A DNA stretch of 6,615 bases from Euryarchaeota archaeon UBA60 (lineage in GTDB: Archaea > Thermoplasmatota > Poseidoniia > Poseidoniales > Poseidoniaceae). Position numbers and translations under genes: made by a program. The DNA lies in NCBI GenBank assembly GCA_002503395.1, contig DARQ01000109.1, forward strand, positions 17,290 through 23,904, in the 5' to 3' direction. The notes below the pieces were generated by a model, which saw only the letters and a list, made by a program, of their open reading frames with translations, was not told where the DNA came from and did no database searches. This document shows positions 6,148-6,615 of the stretch, piece after piece (position 1 is the first letter of the stretch; each line of letters opens with the position of its first letter).

Positions 6148-6615
6148 TCAGTGCAATATTCCCCAACTATGCTCAGCATTGCCCCTGACCCAGGCAAAAT
6201 CATCGAGGTTTCGTCGACCATTTTCATCAGTGATACTCAATTTGAGAACTTGCAGCGGATACTCGTTATAGGTAAGGTGACTGGTCATTCTTCCTCGGGT
6301 CGGTTGGTCAAAGGTCCAATGCGCTCGTGAAATCGCTTGGGCTTCGATCAGCACGGTGGTTCTCCCATTCCACATTTCAACCTCAAAGATGGGTAGCGGG
6401 GAGTCGGGCCACTCAGCGTGCTCACCTTCCAATTGCCGACCAGGTAGTTTACGCACTCGGACCTGCTCGAATATCTCACTACGTCCATTCTTGGCATCGT
6501 GCAGTAGACCACTCTGCGAGAGCGGGTGATGGGGAAGGTCGCGCATCTTCCACGGTCGCGCATCTTTGGCGGTGATGGTGGCGGCGACGTGGGGGAGGAA
6601 CCAGTCGATGTAGGT
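6148..6615 (-). CDS. C-terminal part of an unrecognised protein (5' end outside window)
   Basis: The frame is open from the right edge to a stop at 6148-6150 and gives 155 residues, starting TYIDWFLPHVAATIT. An internal ATG at 6546 is unlikely to be the start, because the frame continues without a stop to the window end and no ribosome site is obvious there. The sequence is soluble, rich in Arg, Glu, His and Trp, and shows no membrane segment. The second half (from about 85, PIFEVEMWNGRTTVLIEAQ) looks like alternating beta strands. No catalytic motif or known family is recognised. The gene lies 58 bp upstream of the PH-domain gene on the same strand, so the two may share a transcript. Confidence 0.6.
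   Translation of the reverse strand, partial: TYIDWFLPHVAATITAKDARPWKMRDLPHHPLSQSGLLHDAKNGRSEIFEQVRVRKLPGRQLEGEHAEWPDSPLPIFEVEMWNGRTTVLIEAQAISRAHWTFDQPTRGRMTSHLTYNEYPLQVLKLSITDENGRRNLDDFAWVRGNAEHSWGILH

Noticed and set aside
5962..6330. Plus-strand open frame of 122 codons antisense to the PH-domain gene and the partial gene
   Set aside because: It spans two opposite-strand coding regions with good family or edge-to-stop support, is low complexity (Ser/Leu/Pro rich), and has no sensible start context.

Overview
The window looks archaeal, most likely a marine euryarchaeote of the Marine Group II / Poseidoniales type. The decisive marker is a complete CTP-dependent riboflavin kinase of the archaeal RibK (DUF120) family. 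Supporting signs are GAGG/GGTG Shine-Dalgarno motifs, use of GTG and TTG starts, small four-helix membrane proteins with acidic tails, and tight gene packing. The domain-level call is firm. The Poseidoniales placement is inference, because no rRNA or other fine marker is present.

Layout. Bases 1-129 hold the last 42 codons of a plus-strand gene. A four-helix membrane protein of unknown function follows (189-821, +). Next is a minus-strand PLP enzyme, very probably glycine C-acetyltransferase (kbl, 880-2040), which converges with the membrane gene. From a shared intergenic region, a plus-strand pair runs the other way: a PqqB-like metallo-beta-lactamase-fold protein (2162-3079) and the riboflavin kinase (3120-3590). 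The rest is a minus-strand cluster, read from right to left: the C-terminal 155 residues of an unrecognised protein (6148-6615), a membrane protein with a bacterial-PH-like domain (5067-6089), a TPR-like protein (4494-5009) and tRNA pseudouridine synthase TruA (3585-4484). TruA converges with ribK and the two reading frames overlap by 6 bp.

How the genes relate. kbl would finish threonine catabolism to glycine and acetyl-CoA, but no threonine dehydrogenase is present. RibK makes FMN from riboflavin and CTP. The PqqB-like protein lies just upstream of it, with no other PQQ gene in view, so a role in PQQ synthesis is not supported. TruA modifies the tRNA anticodon arm. The TPR and PH-domain genes have no assigned function, but their spacing (9 and 57 bp) suggests co-transcription with truA.

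There are no RNA genes, mobile elements, CRISPR arrays or attachment sites that I can see. The most notable non-coding signals are three short inverted repeats: one in the kbl leader, one between the pqqB-like gene and ribK, and one between the PH and TPR genes. No clearly new multi-gene system is visible. The least understood parts are the PH/TPR membrane cluster, the orphan PqqB-like protein and the partial protein at the right edge.
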